A stretch of DNA of 21,144 nucleotides, from NCBI GenBank assembly GCA_026995985.1, contig JALWNF010000071.1, positions 1 through 21,144 on the forward strand. The letters run 5' to 3'. Below the pieces are notes generated by a model that was not told where the DNA came from, did no database searches, and was given only the letters and a program-made list of their open reading frames with translations. The DNA comes from Campylobacteraceae bacterium (GTDB lineage Bacteria; Campylobacterota; Campylobacteria; Campylobacterales; Sulfurovaceae). Below are positions 1-8,489 of this stretch, one piece after another (position 1 is the stretch's first letter; each line of letters starts with the position of its first letter). The position numbers and the translations under genes were made by a program.

Positions 1-1250
1 CTCCTCTAACTAGAATTAATGAATTTTTTAATGATTTTGGTGTAGATGGTGCACATGAATCTTCCAATGGAGCATTGGCAATTTTAAAAGGTAGTGACCA
101 AATATTACTAACAGTAATTGACCCTCATCCTGAAAATCCTAAAGGTGATACAAGAGTCTATTGGGATTCTCAAGGAGTTAATACTTTAAATCTAAAAGAT
201 GGTTCTATAGATAATTGGTATGCTACAGCAATGACAAAAGGTAATGGATTAAGCTGGAAAGCAAATGGTATGGGAGATATTGAATTAATTACGGAAGCTG
301 CACCAATAGAGATAGGAGATAGAGTTTGGTTCGATAAAAATGGTAATGGTATTCAAGATGCAAATGAAACAGGAATTAAAGATGTAAATATATCATTAAT
401 ATGTAATGATAATATATTTATAGCCACTACTGATAATAATGGTAACTATCTTTTTTCTAATGACCCAAATAAAACTTCAACAATAAGCCATATATATAAT
501 GTTAGTTCTCTAGTAGAAAACAATACTAATGGCTGTTATATTAGTATTCCTAATATTGCTGGTAGTTATAAACAAAATGCACTGACAGGAAAAGAGCTCA
601 CTCAACCTAATAAAGGAGAAGGTGTAAATAGAAGAATTAATGATAGTAATGGAGTTTTAGATGATAATAATGCTATAGTAGAAATAAGAAAAATAGATAT
701 TCCTATGGCTGGATATAATAATCATAGCTTTGATATTGGATTTAAACCTTCTAATCGTTATATACTTGGAGATAAAGTATGGATTGATAGTGACAAAGAT
801 GGCATTCAAGACTCTAATGAGATAGGAATCAAAGGAGTAACTGTAAATCTCTACAATAACTCAACATGTAGTGGAAATGCTATTGCTCATACTGTTACTA
901 ATAGTAATGGTTATTATAATTTTACTAACCTATTATTAGGAAGTTACTGTATTGAGTTCTCAAATATACATAATGAGTATAATATAACTTTACCTAATCA
1001 AGGTTCAAATAATAATCTTGACTCTGACTCAAATAGCAATGCTCAAATTACTAATATTAATCTAACTAACAATGACAATACAGAAGATATAGGTATATAT
1101 TATACTCCTACTGTGTTAGATACAACTGCTTCTTGCAGTTGTTCACCATATACTTCTAAATCCGTTAGTTCTCTAAATTTATTTAGTATATTTATTTTAA
1201 TATTTCTTACTACTACTGCAACATTTATTCTTATAAAAGATGAATTATAA
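1..1250 (+). CDS. C-terminal part of a large SdrD_B-repeat surface protein (5' end outside the window)
   Basis: The reading frame is open from base 3, so the gene starts left of the window; the TTG at 75 is only an internal codon. Visible are two SdrD_B-like (Cna_B/prealbumin fold) repeats. The first begins near base 312 with IGDRVWFDKNGNGIQD and the second near base 765 with LGDKVWIDSDKDGIQD. Each has the (I/L)GD-VW-D start and a D-x-(N/D)-x-(N/D)-G calcium loop, followed by an aromatic NGxYxF strand. Such repeats usually form rigid stalks on secreted surface proteins. The last ~45 residues contain a CSC motif, a polar SKSVSSLN linker, one hydrophobic helix of about 20 residues and the short tail IKDEL, resembling a membrane anchor or protein-sorting signal. 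The protein is rich in Asn, Ser and Thr. It is followed by a hairpin at 1261-1290, so it is probably transcribed separately from the polysaccharide operon. Its function beyond surface structure or adhesion is unknown. Confidence 0.85.
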   Translation, partial: PLTRINEFFNDFGVDGAHESSNGALAILKGSDQILLTVIDPHPENPKGDTRVYWDSQGVNTLNLKDGSIDNWYATAMTKGNGLSWKANGMGDIELITEAAPIEIGDRVWFDKNGNGIQDANETGIKDVNISLICNDNIFIATTDNNGNYLFSNDPNKTSTISHIYNVSSLVENNTNGCYISIPNIAGSYKQNALTGKELTQPNKGEGVNRRINDSNGVLDDNNAIVEIRKIDIPMAGYNNHSFDIGFKPSNRYILGDKVWIDSDKDGIQDSNEIGIKGVTVNLYNNSTCSGNAIAHTVTNSNGYYNFTNLLLGSYCIEFSNIHNEYNITLPNQGSNNNLDSDSNSNAQITNINLTNNDNTEDIGIYYTPTVLDTTASCSCSPYTSKSVSSLNLFSIFILIFLTTTATFILIKDEL

Positions 1251-1260
1251 ATATTTAATG

Positions 1261-1290
1261 AGAAGACTTTAATATATTTCAAAGTCTTCT
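1261..1290 (+). terminator. Perfect 10-bp stem-loop after the surface-protein gene
   Basis: AGAAGACTTT (1261-1270) is the exact reverse complement of AAAGTCTTCT (1281-1290), with an AT-rich 10-nt loop, starting 11 bases after the stop codon. The position suits an intrinsic terminator or a 3'-end-protecting hairpin. There is no clean U-run directly after the stem (the sequence continues AAATTATT), so termination could be weak or work differently. Being perfectly symmetric, the hairpin can form on either strand. Confidence 0.55.
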
Positions 1291-1355
1291 AAATTATTAA
1301 AAATATATTAATACTTTCTTAACTATTTTTTAATATATTTTAACTATATTAATAG

Positions 1356-1361
1356 TATAAT
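1356..1361 (+). promoter_or_regulatory. wecC: Candidate -10 box for the polysaccharide operon
   Basis: A consensus TATAAT lies 68 bases before the wecC start codon, in the only sizeable gap ahead of the operon. No convincing -35 box is seen 16-18 bases upstream, but the flanking DNA is strongly A/T-rich, as is usual for Campylobacterota sigma-70 promoters. It would give a 5' leader of roughly 60 nt. In DNA this AT-rich a TATAAT can arise by chance, so the call rests mainly on position. Confidence 0.4.
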
Positions 1362-1429
1362 TCTAAATATAAAAAAACAATATTAAGTAAATTAATATAA
1401 AAAATACTAATAATTTTTAAGGGAAATAG

Positions 1430-2629
1430 ATGAAAACAGTATGTGTAATAGGTCTTGGGTATATTGGATTGCCAACAGCTGCTCTTCTTGCAAACCGAAA
1501 CTATAAAGTTCATGGTGTAGATATAGTAAAGAGTACTATAGATACAATAAATCAAGGAAAGATTCATATAGTAGAACCTGATTTAGATACATTTGTACGT
1601 TCAGCCGTAAACTCTGGTAACTTAGTTGCTGACTTAAAGCCTAAAAAATCTGATATTTTTATTATTGCAGTTCCTACTCCTTTTCATGAAGGGTATATTC
1701 CAAATATAGATTATGTTCTATCTGCTACAGAATCTATTGCTCCCTATTTAGAAGATGGGAACATTGTCATTTTAGAGTCAACTTCACCTGTTGGAACAAC
1801 AGATAAAATAGCAGAAGTCTTAACTTCAAAAGGTATTGATACTACTAAAATACATATAGCACATTGTCCTGAACGAGTTCTTCCTGGACAAATTATGCGT
1901 GAGCTAGTAGAAAATGACCGTATTGTAGGTGGTATTACTAAAGAGGCTACTGAAGCTACAGCAGAGTTCTACAAAACATTTGTTAGTGGAGAGGTACTTA
2001 AAACAGATGCAAAAACAGCTGAAATGGCAAAATTGACTGAAAATAGCTATAGAGATTTAAATATCGCATTTGCAAATGAGCTATCTATTCTTTCTGATAA
2101 ATTTAATATTGATGTATGGGAGCTAATAAAACTTGCAAATCGTCACCCAAGAGTAAATATTCTACAACCAGGCGTTGGTGTAGGTGGTCACTGTATTGCT
2201 GTTGACCCATGGTTTATTGTCCATGCTGGAGGAGAAGATGCTAAGATTATTCGTACAGCTAGAGAGGTAAATAGTTATAAAACAGAGTGGGCAATAGAAA
2301 AAATTAAAAACGTAGTACTTAATTTTGAAAAAAAGTATAACAAAGAGCCAAAAATAGCTTGTATGGGATTGGCATTTAAACCAAATATTGATGACTTAAG
2401 AGAGTCTCCAGCTGTTTATGTAACAAGAAAACTTTTAAGTGATGGGTTAAATATACTTCCTGTAGAACCAAATTTGAAATCATCAGATGAGTTTAATTTA
2501 ATTAATATAGAAGAAGCTATAAAAGAAGCAGATATTGTTGTCTTTTTAGTTGCACATGATGAATTTAAAAATATTTCTATTTTGGATAATAAAGAGATTC
2601 TTGACTTTTGTGGTATTACAAATCATTAA
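1430..2629 (+). CDS. wecC: UDP-N-acetyl-D-mannosamine dehydrogenase
   Basis: WecC-type nucleotide-sugar dehydrogenase, a cytoplasmic enzyme that oxidises UDP-ManNAc twice with NAD+ to UDP-ManNAcA, a uronic acid donor for polysaccharides. The N-terminus has the Rossmann motif GLGYIGLP (residues 8-15). The middle domain has AKLTENSYRDLNIAFANE (about 200-217) with the family's conserved Lys201 and Asn205. The catalytic cysteine is Cys255 in GVGVGGHCIAVDP. The C-terminal nucleotide-binding domain starts near residue 300 and contains GLAFKPNIDDLRESPA. The 399-aa length is normal. AAGGGA at 1419-1424 is a good ribosome binding site. It is the first gene of the operon and the clearest clue to the sugar chemistry. 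A UDP-glucose or UDP-GlcNAc dehydrogenase is possible, but the sequence pattern fits the WecC branch best. The matching 2-epimerase (WecB) is not in the window. Confidence 0.9.
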   Translation: MKTVCVIGLGYIGLPTAALLANRNYKVHGVDIVKSTIDTINQGKIHIVEPDLDTFVRSAVNSGNLVADLKPKKSDIFIIAVPTPFHEGYIPNIDYVLSATESIAPYLEDGNIVILESTSPVGTTDKIAEVLTSKGIDTTKIHIAHCPERVLPGQIMRELVENDRIVGGITKEATEATAEFYKTFVSGEVLKTDAKTAEMAKLTENSYRDLNIAFANELSILSDKFNIDVWELIKLANRHPRVNILQPGVGVGGHCIAVDPWFIVHAGGEDAKIIRTAREVNSYKTEWAIEKIKNVVLNFEKKYNKEPKIACMGLAFKPNIDDLRESPAVYVTRKLLSDGLNILPVEPNLKSSDEFNLINIEEAIKEADIVVFLVAHDEFKNISILDNKEILDFCGITNH

Positions 2630-2650
2630 TTATGTAAAAAGTATTTTTGA

Positions 2651-3718
2651 ATGAAAAAGAAAATTGTATTTTTTATGGCAAATCTTGTTAGTGGTGGTGC
2701 AGAACGTGTTACTGTAAATATTATTAAGCAACTAGATAAAAATAGATTTGATATTTTTTTAGTTATGGTATCTAAAGAAGGAGTATTTTTAGAAGAGATT
2801 CCGACCTATGTTAAAATCATAAATCTAAATGCTAAAAAAACACTATTTTCTATATTTAAATTTAGAAAAGCAATTCAAAATATACAACCTAATATAATCT
2901 ACTCTACTATGACACATACTAGTATAGCTCAATATTTAGCACTACTTGGTATTAAAGACAAACCTTTTATTGTATTGAGAAATGCAACATCACCAAAACT
3001 TCTTGCACAAGAGGGTGGACACAAAAAGAGTTGGAGATTTCTATTTAAAAGAGCCTATCAATCAGCAGATAGAATATTAGCTCAAACTCCTGAAATGAAA
3101 GAGGAGATTGTAGAGTACTATAGAGTATCTCCTGAAAAAGTTGATATATTTATTAATCCAATTAATGAAGATGAGATAAATAATAAAATAAATAATATTC
3201 AAAATCCTTTTAATAAAGAAAAAATTAATGTTGTTGCTGCTGGAAGATTAACTTATGCAAAGGCATTTGATGTGCTTTTAGATGCTTTTGCATTGGTTAT
3301 TAAAGAAGATAATAAATTTGTTCTTCATATTATTGGTAGAGATGATGGAGAAAAGGAGCTTTTATTAAAAAAACAGAAAGAGTTAAATTTAGAAAAAAAT
3401 GTAAATTTTTTAGGATTTCAATCAAATCCTTATCGTTTTTTCTATTTTTCAGACCTATTTGTTCTATCTTCAAGAAGAGAAGGGTTACCTAATGCTCTAT
3501 TAGAAAATCTTTACCTTAAAAAGCCTGTTATCTCTACAAAGTGTATTCCTTTTATCTATACTCTTATAGAAGATGGAGAGAATGGATTTCTTGTAGATGT
3601 TGAAAATAGTAAAGAACTTGCATCAAAAATTTTAGATTTTAGAAAGTTAAAAAAATTAGGATTTACTAAAAAGTATCAACCAACAAATTCAAATAGATAT
3701 TTTCAAGAGTTAAAGTAA
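2651..3718 (+). CDS. Glycosyltransferase family 4 (GT-B fold), gene 1
   Basis: Retaining GT4 glycosyltransferase, probably adding one sugar to the lipid-linked repeat unit on the cytoplasmic face of the inner membrane. The N-terminal acceptor domain opens with MANLVSGGAERVTVNI (about residues 9-24), the typical glycine-rich GAER loop. The C-terminal donor domain has AAGRLTYAKAFDVLLDAF and the E-x7-E nucleotide-sugar motif (Glu277 and Glu285 in EGLPNALLEN). At 355 aa it is slightly short but complete. The gap from wecC is 21 bases and the ribosome binding site is weak, so translation may depend on coupling. The donor and acceptor cannot be told from sequence alone. Confidence 0.87.
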   Translation: MKKKIVFFMANLVSGGAERVTVNIIKQLDKNRFDIFLVMVSKEGVFLEEIPTYVKIINLNAKKTLFSIFKFRKAIQNIQPNIIYSTMTHTSIAQYLALLGIKDKPFIVLRNATSPKLLAQEGGHKKSWRFLFKRAYQSADRILAQTPEMKEEIVEYYRVSPEKVDIFINPINEDEINNKINNIQNPFNKEKINVVAAGRLTYAKAFDVLLDAFALVIKEDNKFVLHIIGRDDGEKELLLKKQKELNLEKNVNFLGFQSNPYRFFYFSDLFVLSSRREGLPNALLENLYLKKPVISTKCIPFIYTLIEDGENGFLVDVENSKELASKILDFRKLKKLGFTKKYQPTNSNRYFQELK

Positions 3719-3722
3719 AGAT

Positions 3723-4943
3723 ATGTTTAATATACAATTCAAAGACCTCATACTTATTATTGGAACTAGTATGATTTTCCTAAATCTAACAATTTATCTA
3801 CCTTTTGTTGGATTATTTCCTTTTCCTGCTTATATTATAGATTTATCAATATTTATAATTGTTGTACTATTCTATATAAAAAAATTATTACCTTTACCTT
3901 ATAAAAATATACTAATAATATGGATAATCTACTATACTATCTTGAATATTTCATACTTTATTGTATCTCCAGCAGGAGCAGGAGAGTTTAAATACCTAAA
4001 AATATTTTTCTTTTTTCTATTTATGTTCTTTTCTCTTATATTTCTATTTAGTCTTGATGATGATAATTTAACTACTATTAGAAAAACTACTGTTTTTGTA
4101 GGAGTAGTAGCAACAATTATTTTAGGTATTGATTATTTTGACCCTGGATACTTCTATTTTGGAAAGGAGATTGTTAGTTATGTTGTAGGTAGAGCAGCCG
4201 CAACCTATTTAAACTCAAATATAGCAGGTAGTACTATGGTTGTGTTACTTATATTAGGAATTGATATGGTGCCTAAAAAGTTACGATTTCTATTTATAAT
4301 AGTAGTTTTCTTAGGTGTTTTTTTTACAATGTCAAGGTCAAATATTATGATTTTTCTATTAATCCTATTTATTATGTTATTTCAAAAGAAACTATATGCT
4401 TCTCATCTACTTATAGTTATAACTGTTATTACTCTATTTTTTAGTTGGCTAGCTACAGGAGGGTTTGATACACTATCTGATACTTTTAATCTAAAAGTTA
4501 CTGAAAATATGAGAAATAGAGTTAATTTTTTTGCAGATAATAAATCGTCTGATACACACGATATGGATGAGAGAAAAGAGGTTTTAAAAGATGCTATAAA
4601 TATATATCTAGATAATCCTATTTTAGGTAAAGGATATGTCTCAACTCGTTTATGGGATCATGTAGTCTCTCCTCATAATACTTTTGCTATGGTATGGGCA
4701 GATTATGGAATATTTGGGATTATTCTAATCCCACTTATGTTCTTTTTTAGTAGTTACAATATAGTCAAATTTGGCAATAAAGAACAAAAACATCTTGCAG
4801 TTTTAATCCTTACATACTTTACACTTGCTTGTTTCTTTTCACATAATATGCTAGAACAACCTGCTCAGGTTGCTTCAATTGTAATCTTATCTGTTCTAGG
4901 AGATAAAGCTAAAAATAGATATATGAAGGAGATGAAAGCATGA
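3723..4943 (+). CDS. O-antigen ligase/Wzy-like polysaccharide polymerase
   Basis: Integral inner-membrane protein of 406 aa with about ten to twelve hydrophobic segments. Features of the O-antigen ligase/polymerase superfamily are visible: the MSRSN motif near residue 204 at the end of a membrane helix, a large periplasmic loop, and NPILGKGY followed by SPHNTF with His318-Asn319. The G-x-G and HN motifs in the second half are typical of the Wzy_C/WaaL family. It would polymerise undecaprenyl-linked repeat units, or ligate finished chains to an acceptor, on the periplasmic side. Because it sits among repeat-unit glycosyltransferases, polymerase is the likelier role, but ligase cannot be excluded. 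It follows the previous gene by 4 bases and overlaps the next by 4 bases (ATGA). Confidence 0.83.
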   Translation: MFNIQFKDLILIIGTSMIFLNLTIYLPFVGLFPFPAYIIDLSIFIIVVLFYIKKLLPLPYKNILIIWIIYYTILNISYFIVSPAGAGEFKYLKIFFFFLFMFFSLIFLFSLDDDNLTTIRKTTVFVGVVATIILGIDYFDPGYFYFGKEIVSYVVGRAAATYLNSNIAGSTMVVLLILGIDMVPKKLRFLFIIVVFLGVFFTMSRSNIMIFLLILFIMLFQKKLYASHLLIVITVITLFFSWLATGGFDTLSDTFNLKVTENMRNRVNFFADNKSSDTHDMDERKEVLKDAINIYLDNPILGKGYVSTRLWDHVVSPHNTFAMVWADYGIFGIILIPLMFFFSSYNIVKFGNKEQKHLAVLILTYFTLACFFSHNMLEQPAQVASIVILSVLGDKAKNRYMKEMKA

Positions 4944-6043
4944 AAATAGCATTCGTTATTCACTCATTAAGCTCTCTAGGTGGTGCAGAGAAGATACTAG
5001 TGACATTAGCAAACTATTTTGTAACTATAGGATATGATATTAACATTATACTACTTTCAAATTCAAATAATATTTTTATACTAGACAATAAAATTAAATT
5101 ATTCCATATGAATAATACCAAAAAGAAATATTTACCTAAAAAAATCCAACAAATTACGAATCAAATAGAACATATAGTCAATACAACTAAAAAAATAAAT
5201 CCTGATATTGTTATTGGATTTGTAGTATCAACAAATATTTTAACAGTAATAGGAGCAAAACTTGCCTCTTATCCTGTTATTATCTCTGAACATAGTAGTT
5301 ATCACTATTCATTAAGCAATGGGAGAAGCAAAATTGAGACGGCTATTTGGCGATTTTTACGAAGAGTAACCTACCCTATTTGTGACCATCTTATAGTTTT
5401 AACAGAAGAAGATAAACCAAAATATCATTATGTAAAAGATATTAGCATAATAAAAAATCCACTAATTTTACAGAATAAGCATAACCATATTCAAAAAGAG
5501 AATATTATTTTGGGAGTGGGTAGACTTACATATATCAAAGGATTTGATATGCTTATAAAAGCATTTAGTATGTTACCAAATAATAGTTGGCGATTGATTA
5601 TTGCTGGAGAGGGTAGTGAGCGTACTGCTTTAGAGGATTTAATAGCACAACTAAATTTGCAACATAAGGTATTTTTAGTTGGACAGATAGATGATATGGA
5701 GTATCTATATAAACAGGCTTCTATTTTTGTTCTATCTTCTCGCACAGAGGGTTTTCCTGGTGCATTATGTGAGGCAATGGGGTATGGGTGTTGTAGTATT
5801 GCTTTTGATTGTCCAACAGGCCCTAAAGAGATTATCTCTCATAATCAAAATGGCATACTTGTTGAAGCTAACAATATTACTCTACTATCTCAAACAATTA
5901 ATCAATTAATGAATGATGATAAAAAAAGAGAACAGCTTGGAGATAAAGCAAAAAAGATTAGAGATGAATTAAATATTAAAAATATCTCTAAGAGGTGGGA
6001 AACAGTACTAGCTGATACAATTAAAAATTATAATAGGGATTAA
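4940..6043 (+). CDS. Glycosyltransferase family 4 (GT-B fold), gene 2
   Basis: GT4 glycosyltransferase of 367 aa, presumed cytoplasmic and peripheral to the inner membrane. The N-terminus carries HSLSSLGGAEKILVTLAN, the glycine-rich acceptor-side loop. The donor domain carries GVGRLTYIKGFDMLIKAF (Gly194-Arg195, Lys200) and the E-x7-E pair Glu270/Glu278 in EGFPGALCEAMGYG, followed by CPTGPKEII. That last stretch resembles GalNAc- or Gal-transferring GT4 enzymes of the PglA/PglH/PglJ type, although the specificity is not proven. The start overlaps the polymerase stop as ATGA, with AAGGAG at 4926-4931 as a strong ribosome binding site, indicating translational coupling. Confidence 0.88.
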   Translation: MKIAFVIHSLSSLGGAEKILVTLANYFVTIGYDINIILLSNSNNIFILDNKIKLFHMNNTKKKYLPKKIQQITNQIEHIVNTTKKINPDIVIGFVVSTNILTVIGAKLASYPVIISEHSSYHYSLSNGRSKIETAIWRFLRRVTYPICDHLIVLTEEDKPKYHYVKDISIIKNPLILQNKHNHIQKENIILGVGRLTYIKGFDMLIKAFSMLPNNSWRLIIAGEGSERTALEDLIAQLNLQHKVFLVGQIDDMEYLYKQASIFVLSSRTEGFPGALCEAMGYGCCSIAFDCPTGPKEIISHNQNGILVEANNITLLSQTINQLMNDDKKREQLGDKAKKIRDELNIKNISKRWETVLADTIKNYNRD

Positions 6044-6050
6044 ATATAGA

Positions 6051-7931
6051 ATGTGTGGGATTGTAGGATTCAATAAACAAAATAGTAAAAAATTAAATAG
6101 CATGATTAAAAGTATTCACCATAGAGGACCAGATGATTTTGGTAGCTTTGAGAGTGAATATTGCTCATTGGGTCATGTACGTCTATCTATTATGGACTTA
6201 AGTAAACTAGGTCACCAACCTATGGTATATAAAAATCTAAAGATGGTATATAATGGAGAGGTATATAATTTTAAAGAGATTAGAGAAGAGCTAAAAAAAG
6301 CTAACTACTCATTTATATCAGATAGTGATACCGAAGTAATTCTTAAAGCCTACCACTGTTGGGGTATTAAAGCAGTTGATAAATTTATTGGTATGTTTGC
6401 TATTGCAATATATGATGAGGAGTCATCTGATTTGGTATTAATTAGAGATAGAGTTGGAGTAAAACCCCTATTTTACTACCACAAAGATAGTGAGTTTGTA
6501 TTTGCTAGTGAATTAAAACCTATTATAAAATATAAAGAGCATAAGCTTAACATTAACAATAAAGCACTAAACGAGTACTTTAAATTTGGTTATATATCTT
6601 CTAATCTATCCATATTTGAAGATTGTTATAAGTTACCCGCTGGAAGTTATCTTACTTATAATACAAAGACAAATAGACTAAGTATTACTGAGTATTGGTC
6701 AATAGCTCCTTTTTTTAAACTTGAAAAGTTTAAAAAAACAGAAAAAGAGCTAATTGATGAACTGGAAAATCTTTTAATTGATGCATTTAAATACAGAATG
6801 GTATCTGATGTTCCTGTTGGTGTCTTTTTAAGTGGTGGAATTGATAGTTCAATTGTTGCTGCAATACTACAAAAACATCATGGAAATATACATACATTTA
6901 CTATAGGATTCAATGAATCAAAGTATGATGAGTCTAAATATGCTAAAGAGATAGCTGACTACTTAGGAACAACTCATACAGAGAAGATTTTAGGTGCTAA
7001 AGAGGCAAAAAAAATTCTTCATGATTTTGTAAATGTCTATGATGAACCATTTGCAGATAGTAGTGGTATTCCTACAATTATGGTTAGTCAAGTAGCAAAA
7101 GATGCAAATGTTAAAGTTGTATTAAGTGCTGATGGTGGAGATGAGATTTTTTGTGGATATGACCGATATTGGGAGATGAATAGACGATGGAATACAATAC
7201 TATCTATTCCTACTCCACTACGTTATATTTTAAAAGGTGCTGTAGTTGCTCTAAGCAAAATAGTATCTAATAGTAAAATATCATATAAAATCAATGTATT
7301 AAAAAATCTATTAGAATATAGAAATTTAGAGGAGATGTATACTAGTTCTATATCTTTCTTTAAAGATAATGAGTTAGAGAAACTTATGAAACAAAAAGAG
7401 GTTTACTCTTCTAAAAACTCTATTTATAATGGAAATGTATCATCTATGGAGAAGATGATGCTATGGGACTATCACCACTATATGGTTGATGATATTTTAA
7501 CAAAAGTAGATAGAGCAACTATGTCTGTCTCAATTGAAGGAAGAGAGCCTCTACTTGACCATCGTATTGCTGAGTTTATGGCACAAGTGCCATTTAAATA
7601 TAAATATAAAGATGGGACAAGTAAATATCTACTTAAAAAAGTTTTAGAGAGATATATACCAAAAGAGATAACTGAACGTCCTAAAAAGGGCTTTTCAATA
7701 CCAATACTTGAATGGTTTAAGGGTGATTTAAAAGTACTTTTTAAAGAAAACTTTTCAAAAGAGCAGATAGATAAACATAAACTATTAAACTACACATATA
7801 TAAAAAGTATATATAAAAACTATGAAAACAATAATCTAAACAATATAAATAAACTTTGGTTTATTTTAATTTTTCAACTATGGTATAGAAAATATATGAG
7901 TAAAAATAAAAGGAGTATAAACAATGATTAA
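6051..7931 (+). CDS. AsnB-type glutamine-dependent amidotransferase, paralogue 1
   Basis: Class II asparagine-synthetase-family protein, 626 aa. The N-terminal glutaminase domain starts MCGIVGF with nucleophile Cys2 after Met removal, followed by HHRGPDD and YNGEVYNF. The C-terminal ATP-pyrophosphatase domain has the PP-loop SGGIDSS (residues 261-267), LSADGGDEIFCGYDRYW (from residue 358) and GREPLLDHRIAEF, then RPKKGFSIP. All core catalytic motifs are intact. Family members within O-antigen/capsule loci (WbpS- and WbtH-type) convert sugar uronic acids to uronamides, so here it may amidate ManNAcA or another uronate rather than make asparagine. Housekeeping asparagine synthetase is the alternative. 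The gene sits 7 bases after GT4 gene 2 and overlaps the acetyltransferase by 8 bases. Confidence 0.9.
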   Translation: MCGIVGFNKQNSKKLNSMIKSIHHRGPDDFGSFESEYCSLGHVRLSIMDLSKLGHQPMVYKNLKMVYNGEVYNFKEIREELKKANYSFISDSDTEVILKAYHCWGIKAVDKFIGMFAIAIYDEESSDLVLIRDRVGVKPLFYYHKDSEFVFASELKPIIKYKEHKLNINNKALNEYFKFGYISSNLSIFEDCYKLPAGSYLTYNTKTNRLSITEYWSIAPFFKLEKFKKTEKELIDELENLLIDAFKYRMVSDVPVGVFLSGGIDSSIVAAILQKHHGNIHTFTIGFNESKYDESKYAKEIADYLGTTHTEKILGAKEAKKILHDFVNVYDEPFADSSGIPTIMVSQVAKDANVKVVLSADGGDEIFCGYDRYWEMNRRWNTILSIPTPLRYILKGAVVALSKIVSNSKISYKINVLKNLLEYRNLEEMYTSSISFFKDNELEKLMKQKEVYSSKNSIYNGNVSSMEKMMLWDYHHYMVDDILTKVDRATMSVSIEGREPLLDHRIAEFMAQVPFKYKYKDGTSKYLLKKVLERYIPKEITERPKKGFSIPILEWFKGDLKVLFKENFSKEQIDKHKLLNYTYIKSIYKNYENNNLNNINKLWFILIFQLWYRKYMSKNKRSINND

Positions 7932-8448
7932 AAAAATAAAATTTATATTTACAGCAATTCATCATCGTATAATTTCAAAAAATAGACTAGCAAAAATAGT
8001 AGGTGTTAATTTTGGTAATAATTGTAACTTTAATACACGTGGGTGGGGAAGTGAGCCTTATCTAATAAGTATGGGAAACAATGTTAGAACAGCAAGTGGT
8101 GTTAATTTTATTACTCATGATGGTTCAGTTGGTGTTATACGTAAAAAATATCCAGGATACAAAAATGTAGATATTTTTGGAGAGATTACCATAGGAAATA
8201 ATGTTTTTATTGGTATGAATGCTACTATCTTACCAAATACAAAAATCGGCAATAATGTTATTATTGGTGCTTGTAGTTTAGTAAAAGGGGAGCTAAAAGA
8301 CAATAGTGTATATGCTGGAATACCTGCTAAATATATATGCTCTTTAGATGAGTTTCACAATAAAAATATAGATAAATATGATTATACAGGGGACTACCCA
8401 CCCAAAGAAAAAAAAGCTTATTTATTAAAGAAATATAAAAAAGATTAG
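7924..8448 (+). CDS. Left-handed beta-helix (hexapeptide) O-acetyltransferase
   Basis: Small (174 aa) LbH acyltransferase, probably acetyl-CoA dependent and cytoplasmic, decorating a sugar of the repeat unit. Hexapeptide-type turns run through ITIGNNVFIGMNATILPN and KIGNNVIIGACSLV (about residues 88-121), ending in YAGIPAKYI, the usual C-terminal cap. His65 in NFITHDG is a plausible catalytic base, matching the xenobiotic/capsule acetyltransferase subgroup. A strong AAAGGAG at 7908-7914 precedes the ATG, which lies within the end of the preceding amidotransferase gene. The exact acceptor (hydroxyl or amine) is unknown. Confidence 0.87.
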   Translation: MIKKIKFIFTAIHHRIISKNRLAKIVGVNFGNNCNFNTRGWGSEPYLISMGNNVRTASGVNFITHDGSVGVIRKKYPGYKNVDIFGEITIGNNVFIGMNATILPNTKIGNNVIIGACSLVKGELKDNSVYAGIPAKYICSLDEFHNKNIDKYDYTGDYPPKEKKAYLLKKYKKD

Positions 8449-8489
8449 ATAAGTACTTTAATTGATTTTTAAAAAAAGAGAGTAAAACT

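Noticed and set aside
75..77. TTG codon as the start of the first gene
   Set aside because: The frame is open upstream to base 3 with sensible protein sequence, and there is no ribosome binding site; the gene is cut by the window edge.
1123..1141. Inverted repeat CAACTGC / GCAGTTG with a 5-nt loop inside the surface-protein gene
   Set aside because: It is short, lies within codons for the CSC region, and nothing else suggests a regulatory role.
4318..4325. Runs of eight A or T in several genes (4318-4325, 8893-8900, 9990-9997, 11155-11162, 12884-12891, 15583-15590, 20683-20690) as phase-variable tracts
   Set aside because: In DNA this AT-rich, around ten such runs are expected by chance in 21 kb, all frames are intact, and contingency tracts in this group are more usually G/C runs.
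5491..5745. Antisense open frame inside GT4 gene 2, and similar ones at 13444-13626 and 13876-14124
   Set aside because: They lie opposite strongly conserved glycosyltransferase sequence and have no recognisable protein features.
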